Positions 45,097 through 53,386 of a stretch of 64,000 nucleotides of DNA are shown piece after piece; position 1 is the stretch's first letter; each line of letters begins with the position of its first letter. A program made the translations under genes and the position numbers. The notes beneath the pieces are model-generated. The model did not search any database. It had not been told where the DNA came from and saw only the letters and a program-made list of their open reading frames with translations. The DNA is from Candidatus Micropelagos thuwalensis (GTDB lineage: Bacteria > Pseudomonadota > Alphaproteobacteria > RS24): the NCBI RefSeq assembly GCF_000469155.1, contig NZ_AWXE01000001.1:672155-736154 (forward strand), read 5' to 3'.

Positions 45097-47477
45097 CAAA
45101 TATATCGATAGCTAGCTGATGACTGACCATTATCCGCTACGTCCTGGAGACGCATTTTAGTTCGGCGAAGTGATGTTTTACTTATTATCTCACTTAGGGC
45201 CTCTCCATATGCTTGTCCATATCCTCTCACTAAAGGTAGTAAAAATGTTGATGCCGCAAAATCCTTAATATATTCACTGTCGTCTTCATTCTCCATTAGC
45301 TGGAAAAACAAATTAATTTGCTTCTGTTTTCTTGTACTCAAACTCAGTCTAGGTAAAGTTTGCCACAACTCAATTTCATCTTCGAACTCATCTCGCATTT
45401 GATTAGTGTTATTGGTTTTTTCATTCACTTCTAATATATAGTCGTTCAGGAAATCGGCAGAAAACCCAACAAATGTATCATCAAACTTAATTTCTCCTTG
45501 AGGAGCAGTATCTATTAATGACCGGGGGATAATAGGTGTTCGGTCAATAAAGCGTTCAGTTACTTCTTCAGTTGAAACGTCAAAATTAAATGTAAATATG
45601 AAGCGAGTTGTAGACGGGATATTAAAGGTCACCCCTTGGACATGAATTTTTCTATGTTCACCTGCAGGAAGACACTCAAATGAGAGAAAATCTGAGAGAT
45701 AATGCTCTAGTGGAGATAAAGTAGCTTCATCAAAAACCACTGTTTTTACTGGTTCATCTTTATCATTTTCAAGCGTTAGCAATCTCCAAAAGTCTGATGA
45801 AAAGTCAAAACTGTTAGTAAATGGATTTTTGTAACCAATAAAGTCTTGGGGGTTTGACCAACCTCGTCCCACTGGAACAAAGTGGTCTACCCTGTGATTA
45901 CCAGATATCGCTCGTGAAATAATTCTAGCTAAAGCGGTCTTGCCACTTCCAGGCGGAGAATAAAAAGAGACAAAACGATTTGACAATAATATTGCAGAAA
46001 CTGCTTTTGCATATTCAGGAACTTCAACATAAAAATTTTGTTTCTTTATTCTGTTAGCAATTTCGTTTACGGGGTCTTCGGGGCTTACCAAATTTTCCCA
46101 TTTTGGTCTTTTCCAATTAACTTGACCCTGGGAAGTATTAACTGTGTTCAATATTTCGAAGAATGGAATTACATCAAGAACTTTTGTTCTAAACTCGCTG
46201 ACTGACGAAGTAAGTCGCGATTTAAGAGACGCAACTGCTTCTTCTAACCCCTCTCGTTGCTGCTCTAAAGTTAAAACCTCTTCTTCAAAATTATTTTTCT
46301 GATCCTCTAGTTTAACCACCTGTTGTTGGATATCTTCCAATTCTTCGATTGAAGAAATTTGCGCCTCTAACTCCAGAATTCTTTTGGCACTAGTGTCTTC
46401 ATTCTTTCTTTCAACTTCTATTGTTAGAGCTTCAACAACTGTGGTTTGTTGATTTAGTTCTCTTTCTAAGTTATTGATTTTTTGATTTTTTGTATCCATT
46501 TCCGCCTTTAGTGTTTGAATTTCATCTAAAAGCTCTGAAGAATTCTCAAATGTGATTTCTCCCTGCTCATCTAATTTAGAACGGGTAACTATTGAAGGAA
46601 TATCTGAGTCTAATAGAGCCTCACCAATACGCTCAATTAATTTGTCTTCAGAGAGGGCGGCAACTTCAAGAACTTCCTTTAATTTTTCTTTTGTAAAATC
46701 TGGTAATTTTGTGGAGGACTCAATTTGAGAAATGAAATCTTTTTTCCCTCTCCGGCCCAGCCTATCTCTCGGATTTAAAGTGTCATTAATCAGTTTTACT
46801 GCTTGATTTATTGACATGATGTTTTTTTGAGGAGCGTCAATTGCCTTCAGAGACTCTAAAATTTCATGTCCAATAAAATGATTTCCTAACTTTGTTTCAG
46901 TCAGGCAATAGTTAGGCAGCAGCCCTATCTCAGTTTCATAAATGCTATAATCATCCAAATTTGAAAACTCTGGGGTTCTAACAGTTGGGCGAGTAAGTGT
47001 TGAACTCCATTTTTGTTTGTTTATATCAAAAGTAGAATTTAAAGACTGGAAAGGACCTTGGAGCAATTCATTTTTTTCTTCATCAAGGGATATCAGGAAA
47101 ACTAATCCTAAGGGCTTGAAGTTGCTGTCAATTGAAACAACATCTGTGAAATCAATAATTTCTGGAACCCTAATGACGTTAGAAATACCGCTGCTATTGG
47201 ATAAAGGCGTCCATGAATTATTTATAGTCTGATACTCACATTTTCCTTCCCATCCCACTTCGGTAACTTCAACTAGGAATAATTCCTGCCGAGAAAACTG
47301 AGATTTGATATCAGACCATCCAGTCCTTACAAAAACTTCTCCCTCTTTGGGAATATTTTCAGGAGTTGCTGGTTCAAAGCCTATATCCGGGGACTTCTTT
47401 TGAACTGCAACAGCATCTAAATAACCAAGATGGTCTTTGTTTTTTGCAGTTTCAGCTAGCCTGGCAATAATTCGCAT
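45096..47477 (-). CDS. McrB-like AAA ATPase with long coiled coil
   Basis: About 793 residues from the ATG of MRIIARLAET, which has GGGGTGAT just upstream; a GTG three codons earlier is possible. The N-terminal 250 residues match no fold I recognise (GEVFVRTGWSDI early) and may recognise the target. A coiled coil spans about 318-430. The AAA domain has Walker A SPPGSGKTALARI near 510, GWSNPQDFIGYKNPFTNSF, Walker B TVVFDEATLSPLE near 583, sensor-1 FIFTFNFD near 630 and Arg finger ERFIDR. First gene of the island operon; it should drive the nuclease encoded downstream. Confidence 0.82.
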   Translation of the reverse strand: MRIIARLAETAKNKDHLGYLDAVAVQKKSPDIGFEPATPENIPKEGEVFVRTGWSDIKSQFSRQELFLVEVTEVGWEGKCEYQTINNSWTPLSNSSGISNVIRVPEIIDFTDVVSIDSNFKPLGLVFLISLDEEKNELLQGPFQSLNSTFDINKQKWSSTLTRPTVRTPEFSNLDDYSIYETEIGLLPNYCLTETKLGNHFIGHEILESLKAIDAPQKNIMSINQAVKLINDTLNPRDRLGRRGKKDFISQIESSTKLPDFTKEKLKEVLEVAALSEDKLIERIGEALLDSDIPSIVTRSKLDEQGEITFENSSELLDEIQTLKAEMDTKNQKINNLERELNQQTTVVEALTIEVERKNEDTSAKRILELEAQISSIEELEDIQQQVVKLEDQKNNFEEEVLTLEQQREGLEEAVASLKSRLTSSVSEFRTKVLDVIPFFEILNTVNTSQGQVNWKRPKWENLVSPEDPVNEIANRIKKQNFYVEVPEYAKAVSAILLSNRFVSFYSPPGSGKTALARIISRAISGNHRVDHFVPVGRGWSNPQDFIGYKNPFTNSFDFSSDFWRLLTLENDKDEPVKTVVFDEATLSPLEHYLSDFLSFECLPAGEHRKIHVQGVTFNIPSTTRFIFTFNFDVSTEEVTERFIDRTPIIPRSLIDTAPQGEIKFDDTFVGFSADFLNDYILEVNEKTNNTNQMRDEFEDEIELWQTLPRLSLSTRKQKQINLFFQLMENEDDSEYIKDFAASTFLLPLVRGYGQAYGEALSEIISKTSLRRTKMRLQDVADNGQSSASYRYI

Positions 47478-47683
47478 AAATATCACCCCGAAAAAAATAT
47501 TATCTAATCACAATTTAAATAAACTTGTGAATAGGAAAAGTTTCCCGAGTTTAATAAAAAATCTAAAAATAAATGGGGATTTAATTGACTTGTTTTTATT
47601 TTCAAAGCATTAAAACGAATTTATAAATCAAAGCCACGATGCAAAATATGGCAAAATAAAAAAGGTTTTTTGAAATAATAATC

Positions 47684-47758
47684 ATGCCATTGCTATGCGC
47701 GTTTATGTCTTTAGTTGTTTTATCCGCAATGGTAATGGGCTATACAGTTTACGCATGA
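47684..47758 (+). CDS. putative 24-residue hydrophobic micro-protein
   Basis: ATG to TGA encodes MPLLCAFMSLVVLSAMVMGY plus TVYA, a single potential membrane helix. The stop overlaps the ATG of the next micro-ORF (ATGA). No good ribosome binding site precedes it; AAAAGG is about 17 bases away. It may be chance. It sits in the island's right end, between the ATPase promoter region and trcR. Confidence 0.3.
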   Translation: MPLLCAFMSLVVLSAMVMGYTVYA

Positions 47759-47853
47759 GGAACACTTTGACGACAAAAGGGGTATCTGAGGGGTATCTAA
47801 GATTTCGCAAAAACGAAAAACCTGTTTTAATTGAAGGGGTTACAAAATTATGA
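47755..47853 (+). CDS. putative 32-residue leader ORF coupled to trcR
   Basis: Starts MRNTLTTKGVSEGYLRFR and ends GVTKL. Its ATG overlaps the preceding micro-ORF stop and its TGA overlaps the trcR ATG at 47850, both as ATGA. The chain of overlaps suggests translation enters trcR from this leader. It contains the tandem GGGGTATCT repeat in its coding sequence. No homologue is recognised. Confidence 0.35.
   Translation: MRNTLTTKGVSEGYLRFRKNEKPVLIEGVTKL
47779..47798 (+). repeat. tandem 9-bp direct repeat, 11-bp period
   Basis: GGGGTATCT occurs at 47779-47787 and 47790-47798, separated by GA, one helical turn apart. It lies 54 bp inside the right 16-bp repeat and has no counterpart at the left end. 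Direct repeats one turn apart near an att-like site are typical of recombinase or regulator binding; that role is inferred. Confidence 0.45.
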
Positions 47854-48620
47854 ATATGTCTTTTCCACTTATGCCCAAAGCTACGGCTGTATGGCTAATA
47901 GATAACACAGCACTCAGTTTTGACCAGATTGCTGATTTTTGCGGATTGCACGCACTGGAAGTCAAAGGCATTGCAGACGGCGATGTCGCGCAAGGCATTA
48001 AAGGTCTCGACCCAATCAGTAACGGTCAGCTAACCCGCGATGAGCTGGAAAGGTGTCAGCAAGACCCAGAATCGCGCCTGAAACTCTCAGAAAGTAGAAG
48101 TAATCTCCCCGAACCAAAACAGAAAAAAGGCACGAAATACACCCCTCTATCAAAAAGACAAGAGCGCCCAGACGCCATTTACTGGCTCGTGCGCAATCAC
48201 CCAGAACTGAATGATGCCCAAATCAGCCGGTTAATTGGCACAACTAAACCGACAATTCAGTCTATCCGTAACCGTGATCACTGGAACATGGGGAGTCTTA
48301 AGCCTGTAGACCCGGTTACATTGGGCTTGTGCAAACAAATTGACTTGGATACAGAAGTTGAAAAAGCTGCCAAGCGTGTCGCACGTCAACAGAAAAAATT
48401 GAGCAAAACAGCTGCATCGGATGTCACGCTTATGCCAGCAGATGCAATACTGGAACCCGAAATACCGACATATGAAGAGGATATGCCCCTACCAAGTGCA
48501 GAACCTTCCGATGTCTTCGGTCAAAGTCAGACATCTGACAGCCAGCCCGAAGAGGAAGAAGCTCCGAGCGCAGAAACTGTTTTCGGCAATTTCGGCACCT
48601 CAACGGATGAAGAAAACTAG
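47850..48620 (+). CDS. trcR: cell-cycle transcriptional regulator TrcR (DUF1013)
   Basis: 256 residues. The N-terminus MSFPLMPKATAVWLIDNTAL and IADFCGLHALEVKGIADGDV is the strongly conserved DUF1013 start. A second HTH-like block lies at DAIYWLVRNHPELNDAQISR with LIGTTKPTIQSIRNRDHW. The C-terminus is acidic and Pro/Glu-rich. The family is alphaproteobacterial and linked to cell-cycle control. The ancestral start is probably the second ATG (47856); the ATG used here, with AAGGGG 11 bases upstream, is supplied by the island and adds M-N. Its stop overlaps the convergent DUF465 gene. Confidence 0.88.
   Translation: MNMSFPLMPKATAVWLIDNTALSFDQIADFCGLHALEVKGIADGDVAQGIKGLDPISNGQLTRDELERCQQDPESRLKLSESRSNLPEPKQKKGTKYTPLSKRQERPDAIYWLVRNHPELNDAQISRLIGTTKPTIQSIRNRDHWNMGSLKPVDPVTLGLCKQIDLDTEVEKAAKRVARQQKKLSKTAASDVTLMPADAILEPEIPTYEEDMPLPSAEPSDVFGQSQTSDSQPEEEEAPSAETVFGNFGTSTDEEN
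47853..47868 (+). repeat. right 16-bp direct repeat of the island (att-like, in trcR codons)
   Basis: AATATGTCTTTTCCAC, identical to 42853-42868. It contains the second in-frame ATG of trcR (47856) and codons for M-S-F-P, and continues into the intact gene (CTT ATG CCC). The bases immediately outside the 16 differ from the left copy on both sides, which defines the repeat edges. Confidence 0.75.
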
Positions 48621-48781
48621 ACTTTTAGTCGTTCAATTTCTTCTTTGATGCGGAGTTTCTTAAGTTTCAAGTCACTTAGTATCATCTGATCCGGATTTGG
48701 CCGATTTGTTTCGTTTTTGATTTTACTTTCCAATTCTGCATGACGTTCATGTAGTTTTGAAAAACGTGCTTCACTCGTCAT
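48617..48781 (-). CDS. DUF465 (YdcH-like) small protein
   Basis: 54 residues, MTSEARFSKLHERHAELESK at the start and LSDLKLKKLRIKEEIERLKV at the end: two amphipathic helices with the DUF465 Leu-x-x-x-His and K-K-x-R-x-K-E-E-I features. Function unknown. Its stop codon overlaps that of trcR on the opposite strand by two bases. Confidence 0.8.
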   Translation of the reverse strand: MTSEARFSKLHERHAELESKIKNETNRPNPDQMILSDLKLKKLRIKEEIERLKV

Positions 48782-48941
48782 TTACAAACATCCTATTCAC
48801 GTGAACAGACTGCCAGAGACGCTCCCACTTGTCGAGACGGGCTGTGGATAAACCATGCATTCGCAGGACAGGTGAGAAAAACTTGCCAAAAAGTAAATTA
48901 TACTGTTAATTCCGTCTTTCTTCTGGAACCGGAGATAAATT

Positions 48942-49433
48942 ATGTCGCAAGCACTTGTTTCAATCATTATGGGCAGTCAGTCTGATTGGCCAACAATGTC
49001 ACATGCTGCCGAAACTTTAGAAGCTCTCGGCATCCCCTATGAAAGCAAGATTGTATCGGCGCATAGAACACCACAAAGACTTTATGACTTCGCGCATCAG
49101 GCAAAAGACAGGGGTATCCAAGTCATTATCGCGGGTGCCGGTGGGGCTGCACATTTACCAGGTATGACCGCGGCAATGACACCTCTCCCCGTTTTTGGTG
49201 TTCCTGTTGAAAGCAAAGCTCTTAGCGGACAAGATTCTCTTTATTCAATTGTTCAAATGCCTGCAGGTATTCCCGTCGGCACACTTGCTATCGGCAAGCC
49301 TGGGGCAATTAACGCCGCTTTACTAGCTGCCTCTGTCTTGTCGTTATCAGATGAGACAATCTCCAACAAACTCGATGCGTGGCGCCAAGAACGCACAGAT
49401 ATGGTTGCCCTAGAACCTTCAGACGAGAAATGA
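48942..49433 (+). CDS. purE: N5-carboxyaminoimidazole ribonucleotide mutase
   Basis: 163 residues. Active-site blocks [28 protein letters not shown] and [15 protein letters not shown] are all intact, giving class I PurE that converts N5-CAIR to CAIR in purine synthesis. Ribosome binding site GGAG. Its stop overlaps the purK start as ATGA. Confidence 0.97.
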   Translation: MSQALVSIIMGSQSDWPTMSHAAETLEALGIPYESKIVSAHRTPQRLYDFAHQAKDRGIQVIIAGAGGAAHLPGMTAAMTPLPVFGVPVESKALSGQDSLYSIVQMPAGIPVGTLAIGKPGAINAALLAASVLSLSDETISNKLDAWRQERTDMVALEPSDEK

Positions 49434-50545
49434 CAAAACAAGTCTCCCCCCTTCGCTCTGGCAGTATTATAGGCATTTTAGGAACTGGACAGCTTGGTCG
49501 CATGCTTAGTCTCGCAGGTGCGCAATTAGGGTTTAAGACACATATTTATGGCCCAGAAGAAAACGCCCCTGCCTCTGAAGTCTCATGGCGAACAACAACC
49601 GCTGATTATAGAGATGAAACAGCTCTCACACATTTCGCTGAATCCGTGGAAGTGGTGACCTATGAGTTTGAAAATGTACCCCAGGAAACAGCAAACTTTT
49701 TATCTCAATTTGTGCCCGTCCGCCCACCGGTTCGCGCCTTGGACATCGCTCAGGATCGCCTGACCGAAAAAAACTTCCTTAAAGAGTGCGGACTTTCAGT
49801 GGCCGGCTTTCAGAACATCGAAACTTATGAAGACCTTCAAGAAGTACATGCGCGGTTTGACGGTCAAGGCATTATTAAAACCCGTCGGTTTGGATATGAT
49901 GGCAAAGGCCAGTGGCGAATGACGCCTGAGACAGATTTAAAGGCCTTGCTGAACGAAATTGACAACCGTCCAGCTATCTGTGAGGCATTTATTCCATTTG
50001 ATGGCGAGGTTTCGGTTGTGGCGGCTCGCAGCACATCAGGACAGATAGCGACGTTTGATATGGCAGAAAATATCCATGAAAACCATATCCTCCGTCACAG
50101 CTTTGTCCCAACTGGGCTAGCAGATAGTTTGAAACAACAGGCTGCAGATATGGCGCGTCTCCTCTTGACGGAACTCGACTATGTCGGCGTGCTGACATTA
50201 GAAATTTTTGTTTGTCAGGATAAATTACTGATTAATGAGATTGCGCCAAGAGTGCATAATTCCGGTCACTGGACGATTGATGCCTGTGCAACCGATCAGT
50301 TTGAGCAGCATATGCGTGCCGTAGCTGGGTGGCCTCTTGGCTCACCCAACCGCCAATATGATGCCGTTATGACCAACTTGCTAGGCACAGAAATTAACCA
50401 CATTGACTCTCTGGCAGAAGACGAAATGACAAAAATTCACTTTTACGGGAAACATGAAGCTAAAGCTGGCCGCAAAATGGGGCATGTCTCCAGGCTATTC
50501 AAAGTTGGGCATAGGCCAGATCGTGAAGGGTATAAATTATTCTAG
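49430..50545 (+). CDS. purK: 5-(carboxyamino)imidazole ribonucleotide synthase
   Basis: 371 residues from the ATG of [11 protein letters not shown] overlapping the purE stop; the frame is open further upstream but only inside purE. ATP-grasp fold: [19 protein letters not shown] at the N-terminus, [17 protein letters not shown] for ATP binding, [20 protein letters not shown] for metal and substrate. It makes N5-CAIR for PurE. It ends 4 bp inside the convergent COQ9 gene. Confidence 0.97.
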   Translation: MTKQVSPLRSGSIIGILGTGQLGRMLSLAGAQLGFKTHIYGPEENAPASEVSWRTTTADYRDETALTHFAESVEVVTYEFENVPQETANFLSQFVPVRPPVRALDIAQDRLTEKNFLKECGLSVAGFQNIETYEDLQEVHARFDGQGIIKTRRFGYDGKGQWRMTPETDLKALLNEIDNRPAICEAFIPFDGEVSVVAARSTSGQIATFDMAENIHENHILRHSFVPTGLADSLKQQAADMARLLLTELDYVGVLTLEIFVCQDKLLINEIAPRVHNSGHWTIDACATDQFEQHMRAVAGWPLGSPNRQYDAVMTNLLGTEINHIDSLAEDEMTKIHFYGKHEAKAGRKMGHVSRLFKVGHRPDREGYKLF

Positions 50546-51189
50546 CGGTAACGGAATTTAGCCAGCGTCTCTAAAGGATTCCCAAGCTTTTCTTGAAGTT
50601 CTCTAAACTTAGCTTTTCCTTTTTCAATCTGCATCACATTATCAATCCGGCGATCAAGAAACGCCCAGCTATCTTGGGCATCAGTGCTGTCGTCATTTAA
50701 CCAGAACAATCGCGTCGCACTATAGACAGCCGCAAGTGTTGCACGCTTCGTATAAAAATTAAAATCTGTGCTTTTATCACCGGTTGAACGCCACATAACA
50801 TCTACCGTATGCGCGAGACATGCACTGGCATCTTTCGTATTTCCTGGTAATGCGAGCATATTAAAAGCACGGCGGGCAATTTCTTTATGATCGGCGTCAA
50901 CCTCTAATCTGATCTGAACTGCAGTTTTGATTCGTTCACGGATTTTCATACTTTCAATATCAAGTGACGCCAGTTTAGTCTGCATTTGGTCAACACCATG
51001 GCGCACAAAATAAATTGCCAGATCTATCCCCCCACGTGGGAATGCAAGTGCCAATTCAGCAGGTTCAATACGTGCTGTTTGCGCGGCTTTATTGACCACA
51101 GCATCTGTAAAGCCTTCAAAAGCAATGTCAGCCAATGCTGCTTGCAAAATATCTGCTTTAACCGTTTCTAATATCTTATGATGATCCAT
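50542..51189 (-). CDS. COQ9 family ubiquinone biosynthesis protein
   Basis: 215 residues. TetR-like helical fold without DNA-binding character: ALADIAFEGFTDAVVNKAAQ, FPRGGIDLAIYFVRHG, then the COQ9 core VDVMWRSTGDKSTDFNFYTK and RATLAAVYSATRLFWLND. It binds lipid and helps the ubiquinone hydroxylation complex at the membrane. Divergent from rpsU and convergent with purK. Confidence 0.93.
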   Translation of the reverse strand: MDHHKILETVKADILQAALADIAFEGFTDAVVNKAAQTARIEPAELALAFPRGGIDLAIYFVRHGVDQMQTKLASLDIESMKIRERIKTAVQIRLEVDADHKEIARRAFNMLALPGNTKDASACLAHTVDVMWRSTGDKSTDFNFYTKRATLAAVYSATRLFWLNDDSTDAQDSWAFLDRRIDNVMQIEKGKAKFRELQEKLGNPLETLAKFRYR

Positions 51190-51352
51190 AAGCTATATAT
51201 GGCCTTTACCATGCGTCCCGACAAGATGAAATTAACCCTGCCCGCTAAAACAAAATACGATTTCTTGTTTTTTACACCTGAGACTAGACAGGTGATGCGT
51301 TATTTGCTATCCACACCCATCATATTCAAACACTTGAAATGGGGTGAAATAG

Positions 51353-51577
51353 GTGCAGGTATCTGTCCGAGACAATAACGTAGATCAGGCTTACAAGGTT
51401 CTTAAGAAGAAACTTCAGCGTGAAGGTGTATTCCGTGAAATGAAATTACGGGATCATTATGAAAAACCCTCGGAAAAAAAGGCACGCGAAAAGGCTGAGT
51501 CAATCCGCCGTGTTCGCAAACTGGCACGTAAAGCCGCTCAGCGCGAAGGTGTAGTTACTGGTCGACGCAAGCGCTAA
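51353..51577 (+). CDS. rpsU: 30S ribosomal protein S21
   Basis: 74 residues from a GTG start with GGGGTGA upstream. [20 protein letters not shown] is the S21 signature, followed by [20 protein letters not shown] and a basic C-terminus. Single gene, followed after about 25 bp by a strong terminator. Confidence 0.96.
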   Translation: MQVSVRDNNVDQAYKVLKKKLQREGVFREMKLRDHYEKPSEKKAREKAESIRRVRKLARKAAQREGVVTGRRKR

Positions 51578-51599
51578 CCGCCTTATCATCCAAAACAAA

Positions 51600-51627
51600 A
51601 AAACCCGCTCCAAAGAGCGGGTTTTTC
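51600..51627. terminator. strong bidirectional intrinsic terminator between rpsU and pntB
   Basis: AACCCGCTC (51602-51610) pairs with GAGCGGGTT (51615-51623) around a CAAA loop, followed by TTT. An A-run on the left gives a T-run for the opposite strand. It should end both the rpsU transcript and the pnt operon transcript. Confidence 0.9.
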
Positions 51628-51645
51628 TTATTGGTGATTAACTGA

Positions 51646-53061
51646 TTACATCGCTTTTACGATGTTCTCGACCATTTTCTTGGCATCAGCAAATAGCATC
51701 ATTGTATTGTCTCTGAAGAATAATTCATTCTCAACACCGGCATAACCCGATCCCATACCACGCTTAATGAACAAGACAGTTCCGGCTCTTTCGACTTCCA
51801 GAATTGGCATACCAAAAATTGGACTTTGCGGGTCAGTTTTAGCCGCAGGGTTAGTCACATCATTGGCACCAATAACAAAAGCGACATCCGCTTGAGCAAA
51901 TTCACTATTGATATCCTCAAGCTCATAAACTTCGTCATACGGCACATTGGCTTCCGCCAACAGCACATTCATATGACCTGGCATTCTGCCTGCAACAGGG
52001 TGAATGGCATACGTTACCTTTACACCCTCAGCTTTCAAAGCATCTGCCATTTCACGAAGCGCATGTTGGGCTTGCGCAACCGCCATACCATAGCCGGGAA
52101 CAATAATCACCGAACTCGCATTTTTCATGATAAAGGCAGCATCATCCGCGCTACCTTGCTTAACTGGGCGTTGTTCTACCTGTCCACCAGATTCAGCAGC
52201 GCCACCGTCCCCGCCAAAGCCACCAAGAATAACGGAAATGAACGATCTGTTCATACCTTTACACATAATATACGAGAGAATTGCACCCGAAGAGCCGACA
52301 AGGGAGCCCGTGATAATCAGCGCCATATTGTTCAAGGTAAAGCCGATACCAGCAGCCGCCCAGCCTGAATATGAGTTCAGCATAGATACAACAACCGGCA
52401 TATCAGCCCCGCCAATAGGTATAATAATCAAAAACCCAATAATAAAAGACAGGAGCGTGACGAGTAAGAACAAACCAACTGTCTGATTAGACGGGTCCAA
52501 GCAGAGAATAGTAATGCCGCCAACAATGCCGACAAATAAAAGTAAATTAATCATATGTCTCAGCGGCAGAATAATCGGCGCGCCGGACATCGTTCCTTGA
52601 AGCTTGGCAAAGGCGATAATGGAACCCGAAAATGTGATGGCACCAATCGCAACCCCAAGAGACATCTCCACCAGACTGGCAGTTTTAATATACCCGTCTG
52701 GCGCGATACCAAAGCTTTCCGGTGCCAGATAAGCAGCCCAAGCCACGAGAACAGCCGCAAGACCAACCAAAGAGTGGAAGGCCGCTACAAGTTGAGGCAT
52801 CGCTGTCATGGATATGCGTCTGGCAATTATGCTGCCGATTACACCACCAATAACAATACCGGCAACAACCAGCTGAACAATTGACGGGTTGCTCATATCG
52901 ATACTTGGATCAAGAAGTGTCGTGGCGACGGCGATGGTCATGCCGACAATACCGAAATAATTTCCTTGTCTGGAAGTTTCGGGAGAACTTAACCCCCTCA
53001 GGGCCATTATGAAAAATACGCCTGAGACGAGATATAAAATTGCAGAAATATTAGCGTCCAT
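51646..53061 (-). CDS. pntB: NAD(P) transhydrogenase subunit beta
   Basis: About 471 residues from the ATG of MDANISAILYLVSGV, the conserved family start; a GTG four codons upstream overlaps the previous stop (GTGA). Eight or nine membrane helices with ALRGLSSPETSRQGN, then the NADP-binding domain III: VIIVPGYGMAVAQAQHAL, HPVAGRMPGHMNVLLAEA and FVIGANDVTNPAAKTDP. It couples proton entry to NADPH formation. Third gene of pntAA-pntAB-pntB. Confidence 0.97.
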   Translation of the reverse strand: MDANISAILYLVSGVFFIMALRGLSSPETSRQGNYFGIVGMTIAVATTLLDPSIDMSNPSIVQLVVAGIVIGGVIGSIIARRISMTAMPQLVAAFHSLVGLAAVLVAWAAYLAPESFGIAPDGYIKTASLVEMSLGVAIGAITFSGSIIAFAKLQGTMSGAPIILPLRHMINLLLFVGIVGGITILCLDPSNQTVGLFLLVTLLSFIIGFLIIIPIGGADMPVVVSMLNSYSGWAAAGIGFTLNNMALIITGSLVGSSGAILSYIMCKGMNRSFISVILGGFGGDGGAAESGGQVEQRPVKQGSADDAAFIMKNASSVIIVPGYGMAVAQAQHALREMADALKAEGVKVTYAIHPVAGRMPGHMNVLLAEANVPYDEVYELEDINSEFAQADVAFVIGANDVTNPAAKTDPQSPIFGMPILEVERAGTVLFIKRGMGSGYAGVENELFFRDNTMMLFADAKKMVENIVKAM

Positions 53062-53069
53062 CTCCGGCC

Positions 53070-53381
53070 TCACTTATCTTTTTTACGATACATTGCCAGC
53101 ATGCGCTGGGTTACTAGAAATCCGCCGAAAATGTTAATAGCGGCCAAAACAACCGCACCAAAACCCAACCAACGAGCCACAGAGTTTTGAACGGCGTCAG
53201 CGCCACCATCGTCAACACCAAGTGCGATAAGTGCGCCCACAATAATCACAGAAGAAATTGCATTCGTCACAGACATGAGAGGTGTATGCAGAGCTGGAGT
53301 TACCGACCAAACCACATAATATCCAACGAAAACGGCAAGGACAAAAATACTAAGAAGATAAATTATCGGTTCGATATCCAT
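53070..53381 (-). CDS. pntAB: NAD(P) transhydrogenase subunit alpha, part 2 (membrane)
   Basis: 103 residues, three membrane helices ([58 protein letters not shown]). [16 protein letters not shown] is the conserved loop. It supplies the membrane helices missing from PntAA in alphaproteobacteria. The ribosome binding site AAAGGA lies in the end of pntAA. Confidence 0.95.
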   Translation of the reverse strand: MDIEPIIYLLSIFVLAVFVGYYVVWSVTPALHTPLMSVTNAISSVIIVGALIALGVDDGGADAVQNSVARWLGFGAVVLAAINIFGGFLVTQRMLAMYRKKDK

Positions 53382-53386
53382 AATGA

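Larger units (their letters stand above)
42869..47852. mobile_element. AT-rich genomic island with a McrBC-like system, inserted at the 5' end of trcR
   Basis: About 5 kb between the 16-bp repeats, visibly richer in A+T than both flanks. It holds three minus-strand genes (AAA ATPase, DUF2357, PD-(D/E)XK nuclease parts), about 160 bp of gene-free AT-rich DNA at the left end (42874-43030), and a 370-bp right end with two micro-ORFs and a tandem 9-bp repeat. No integrase or transposase is present, so movement would need an enzyme in trans, or a recombinase has been lost. Confidence 0.65.
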
